Of a stretch of 37,231 nucleotides of DNA, positions 34,995 to 37,231 are shown in pieces. Position 1 is the stretch's first letter; every line of letters begins with the position of its first letter. Source of the stretch: Chloroflexota bacterium (GTDB taxonomy: Bacteria; Chloroflexota; Dehalococcoidia; SZUA-161); the NCBI GenBank assembly GCA_021787935.1, contig JAJYLC010000014.1, positions 1 to 37,231 of the forward strand, given 5' to 3'. Below the pieces are notes generated by a model. That model saw only the letters and a program-made list of their open reading frames with translations, was not told the origin of the DNA and ran no database searches. The translations under genes were made by a program, and so were the position numbers.

Positions 34995-35204
34995 ATGGCG
35001 ATATTCCCTGAGATAGACCCCGCAAAATGCAATGGCTGCGGCTTATGCGTCGCCGTCTGCGAGCGCGGCGGTCTCATCTTAGTCACCGGCCCTGTGGTCG
35101 CAGCCGTGGAGACTGCCGACTGCGATTGGTGTGCCTACTGCGAGGCGGTGTGCAAGACCGGAGCTATACGCTGTGCTTATGAAATAGTGTTCGAAGTGCC
35201 TTGA
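34995..35204 (+). CDS. 2[4Fe-4S] ferredoxin
   Basis: The 69-residue protein has two complete C-x2-C-x2-C-x3-C motifs: C12, C15, C18, C22 and C43, C46, C49, C53. Neither is followed by the usual Pro; Glu and Lys stand there. It probably carries electrons at low potential, and its place next to the formate dehydrogenase operon suggests partnership with the NuoF-like subunit (inference). The Shine-Dalgarno is weak. Confidence 0.85.
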   Translation: MAIFPEIDPAKCNGCGLCVAVCERGGLILVTGPVVAAVETADCDWCAYCEAVCKTGAIRCAYEIVFEVP

Positions 35205-35524
35205 TGGTTCCTCTGTGATCTCAGGGACACCGTCTACTGCATAACCTCAAGACAAAAATAGCCTGCAACCATGCCTTCTTTAAATTCCACTAATGCCTTC
35301 ATCTGGCTGCTTATAGTGCCTCGGTCCGTGACGGCGCTCAGGCCATTTGTGTGCAGTCATCCATTTCATAGATAAAGCAAAGTCTCTACATAATTTCTTC
35401 ACAATCCGGTGGTACTATGAGCTTAAAATCAGTTTGTTAATGGATAGCCCAAGCTGAATGCTATCTCTTGTTGTAATGAGATTCTACTTATAGCCAAACC
35501 CGGGTGGAAAGGAGGTGAGAGAGA
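35205..35524. other. Non-coding gap between ferredoxin and secreted protein
   Basis: These 320 bp hold no gene-like ORF with a ribosome site. I see no strong terminator, riboswitch or repeat. A TTGTTA near 35433 followed by TGCTAT about 19 bp later is at best a weak promoter. The AAAGGAGGTGA at the right end belongs to the next gene. Confidence 0.5.
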
Positions 35525-35959
35525 ATGTGGAAAAATAAGAAGGTCGTTCTCGTGACGGCTGTGGCAGTTGCCGTGCTTATCAGCGGTGTAGTAGCAGGGG
35601 TAACTCTTGCCCAGAGTGGAAGTGGAAACGGAAATGGAAACGGAAACGAGACCCAGGCAAATACTCGATATCAGGAGCTGCTGACTAAGGTCGCTACAAT
35701 CTACCAGCAGAACACCGGAGTTGCCCTAAATGTGCAGCAACTGGAAACCGCCTTTGCCCAGGCCCAACAGCAGATGCAAAGCGAAGCTATACAAACCTGG
35801 CTTCAGAACCTGGTTACCCAGGGCAAGATAACCCAGACACAAGCCAACCAGTTCCTGCAGTGGTGGCAGTCCAGACCCAACATCCCATCGCTTCAATTAC
35901 CTCGAGGGGGAGGAATGATGTGGGGTGGAGGTAACCACGGTGGGTGGGGCGACGACTAA
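35525..35959 (+). CDS. Secreted DUF2680-like helical protein with Gly/Trp/His-rich tail
   Basis: The 144-residue protein has an N-terminal signal peptide or anchor (KNKKVVLVTAVAVAVLISGV, possible cleavage after LAQ near 30). A (GN)n linker follows, then a helical region (about 48-117: YQELLTKVATIYQQNTGVAL, LVTQGKITQTQANQFLQWW) of DUF2680 style, and a tail rich in Gly, Met, Trp, His and Asp (GGGMMWGGGNHGGWGDD). The tail could bind metal, but this is not shown. AAAGGAGGTGA precedes the ATG. It is followed by two hairpins. Confidence 0.75.
   Translation: MWKNKKVVLVTAVAVAVLISGVVAGVTLAQSGSGNGNGNGNETQANTRYQELLTKVATIYQQNTGVALNVQQLETAFAQAQQQMQSEAIQTWLQNLVTQGKITQTQANQFLQWWQSRPNIPSLQLPRGGGMMWGGGNHGGWGDD
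35618..35647 (+). repeat. Hexanucleotide tandem repeat (five GGAAAC-like units)
   Basis: Units GGAAGT, GGAAAC, GGAAAT, GGAAAC and GGAAAC encode alternating Gly-Ser/Asn in the linker after the signal peptide. Length changes here would stay in frame. Confidence 0.8.
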
Positions 35960-36057
35960 ACGACCCCGATAAGGAGTCTGGCTCATGAGCTGGCGCGTAA
36001 ATGGATTTGACGGGGCGGTAGAGTAAACGCATAAAGATAGTCGCTTTGCCAGCTTGG

Positions 36058-36083
36058 GGGGAGGGGGGAACTACTCCCTCCCC
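36058..36083 (+). terminator. G-rich hairpin after the secreted-protein gene
   Basis: GGGGAGGG (36058-36065) pairs with CCCTCCCC (36076-36083). No T-run follows directly, so it may be a transcript stabiliser or terminator. It forms a pair with the hairpin at 36133. Confidence 0.45.
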
Positions 36084-36132
36084 TCGTTGAGCCAGGGAGA
36101 TAGTTATTCAGGCTCAAAGGCGGATACCCGGA

Positions 36133-36164
36133 AGGGGTCGGTATTTCGACCCCTGTTGTTGTTT
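36133..36164 (+). terminator. Terminator before the converging glycosyltransferase gene
   Basis: AGGGGTCG (36133-36140) and CGACCCCT (36147-36154) form a perfect 8-bp stem with a GTATTT loop, followed on the plus strand by GTTGTTGTTT. The stem also lies just behind the stop of the minus-strand glycosyltransferase and may serve both. Confidence 0.7.
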
Positions 36165-37231
36165 AGAGGACTTCCTGATAGACGTCGAGGATTTGCCTGG
36201 CTGCCATTTGCCAGTTGAATTTGCGCAGCACCCTGTTGCGGGCCTCCTTGCCCATCTCGCAGCGCAATTCGTTGTTCTGCACGAGTTTCTTTATAGCAGC
36301 AGCCAGTTTGGGGACATCGGCCGGCGGCACCAGTATGCCTGTCCTGCCATCGTCAACCAGCTCGGGCAGCGCTCCGGCGCTGAAAGCTATTACAGGTATT
36401 CCGCATGCCATGGCTTCCGCAGCAGGGAAACCGAACCCCTCGAACATGGAGGGAACGACTGCTATATCCGCTGCCCCGTACCACCTTACCAGGTCGTCTC
36501 CACTTAACCTGCGGGCGAATGTGACATGGCCATTGAGATTGATCTGCTGCATCAGGGCTGGCACGTATTGGGCTTCGGGCGCGCCGCCGTCAATGATTGT
36601 CAGCTTCACCGGGCACTCGTTCTCCAGCATCTTGATTGCTTGCAGCAGGTAGATGATGCCCTTCTTCCTGTCCTCAGTATTGCCCACGAAGATCAAGCTA
36701 TTCGACTTCTTGGGTAAGCCGTCTCGATTATTGAAGACATCGGTATCTATACCGTTATATACCACCCTGATACGGTCGGAAGGTACGCCCATAAGGCGCT
36801 CTATTTCGCGGGCCGAGCACTCAGAAACAGTGATGACCCGGTCGGCGCGGCGTCCTACAAATGACTGCATGGGCACATATACCGAGTAGAACCACCAGCG
36901 GCGCCATTTCTCGATCTGGTTTCGGGCCTGTGCGAAGTCCGAATCGCGGTCCAGGGCCATGGGATGGTGTATGGTTGCCACAAAGGGCAGCTTGTGTCTT
37001 TTAATCAGGGCCAGGCCATACCCCAGCCCCTGGTTATCATGTACCACATCGAATTTAATGCGGGGGTTTAACTCCCGGAAAGCGGCGTAAGCCCTGATGC
37101 TGAAGGCCAGCGGCTCGCTGTACATCCCCATTCTGGTAGCCGATGCCTCGAATAAATCGACAGGGTTGCGCATAGGGCCGACGTGGTTGCCCATATGGTA
37201 TTTGGAGACATATGCGCTGTGACAGATCGGA
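36163..37231 (-). CDS. GT4-family glycosyltransferase (partial, N-terminus beyond right edge)
   Basis: The visible 356 codons include the C-terminal Rossmann domain: ADRVITVSECSAREIERLM, VYNGIDTDVF, FVGNTEDRKKGI, and the E-x7-E donor motif in SMFEGFGFPAAEAMACGIPV. GT4 retaining enzymes transfer sugars from nucleotide donors to lipids or glycans. The frame stays open past the first in-window ATG (37194) to the edge, and the usual first N-terminal strand and Gly-rich loop are missing, so the true start is outside. The acceptor cannot be named. Confidence 0.9.
   Translation of the reverse strand, partial: PICHSAYVSKYHMGNHVGPMRNPVDLFEASATRMGMYSEPLAFSIRAYAAFRELNPRIKFDVVHDNQGLGYGLALIKRHKLPFVATIHHPMALDRDSDFAQARNQIEKWRRWWFYSVYVPMQSFVGRRADRVITVSECSAREIERLMGVPSDRIRVVYNGIDTDVFNNRDGLPKKSNSLIFVGNTEDRKKGIIYLLQAIKMLENECPVKLTIIDGGAPEAQYVPALMQQINLNGHVTFARRLSGDDLVRWYGAADIAVVPSMFEGFGFPAAEAMACGIPVIAFSAGALPELVDDGRTGILVPPADVPKLAAAIKKLVQNNELRCEMGKEARNRVLRKFNWQMAARQILDVYQEVL

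Noticed and set aside
35618-35647. Hexanucleotide repeat as an on/off phase-variation switch
   Set aside because: Units are six bases, so changes keep the reading frame; at most linker length would vary.

Overview
The window is a stretch of bacterial chromosome, most likely from an anaerobic Chloroflexota of the Dehalococcoidia type. This placement is inference from gene content: a stand-alone NrpR-type nitrogen regulator, a NifV-like synthase that could be a Re-citrate synthase, an RnfB/AcsC-type Fe-S protein, a soluble NAD-linked formate dehydrogenase, and many GC-rich palindromic intergenic repeats. Replication and ribosome genes (DnaB, L9, S21) are clearly bacterial. No rRNA or tRNA gene was seen that could fix the taxonomy, and there is no sign of phage, plasmid or CRISPR.

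Layout. 1-3.8 kb (minus strand): a replication operon, rplI-dnaB-dnaD-like-helicase loader. The last gene runs off the left edge and carries two tandem AAA+ ATPase units. Three DnaA boxes in a row lie just upstream. 4.1-8.9 kb (minus): single-chain purL, then yqeY and rpsU behind a consensus promoter. 9.0-13.1 kb (plus): NifV/Re-citrate-synthase-like gene, xerD, a small Rossmann protein and enolase. 13.2-17.0 kb: a 2-hydroxyacyl-CoA dehydratase-family protein, an Fe-S protein (minus), GAPDH and a PflX-like radical SAM protein. 17.0-18.1 kb is mostly non-coding: a 41-residue lysine-rich ORF, a strongly structured segment and a small membrane protein. 18.1-22.8 kb: DNA-uptake genes comEA and comEC, another small membrane protein, and rlmN. 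22.9-28.0 kb: a CBS protein, a ComB-family phosphatase, then an nrpR-hisF-glutamate-synthase operon. An inverted repeat matching the known archaeal NrpR operator sits on the nrpR promoter.

28.3-34.7 kb: a small hypothetical gene, then a four-gene minus-strand formate dehydrogenase operon (small protein, NuoE-like, NuoF-like, catalytic FdhA). FdhA is interrupted by an in-frame UGA exactly at the active-site selenocysteine position, followed by a hairpin that matches the bacterial SECIS in sequence and spacing. It is therefore best read as one 988-residue selenoprotein. The extreme C-terminus of FdhA is homologous to the small protein encoded by the first gene of the same operon. 35.0-37.2 kb: a divergent 2[4Fe-4S] ferredoxin, a secreted DUF2680-like protein and a partial GT4 glycosyltransferase.

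How the genes fit together: the formate dehydrogenase subunits, the ferredoxin and the Fe-S proteins suggest NAD/ferredoxin-linked anaerobic energy metabolism. GAPDH and enolase give central carbon flow, the NifV-like enzyme a possible entry to 2-oxoglutarate, and NrpR (a 2-oxoglutarate-responsive family) would tie that to glutamate synthesis. The most notable signals are the Sec-FdhA, the shared C-terminal module, the duplicated helicase loader and the NrpR operator.
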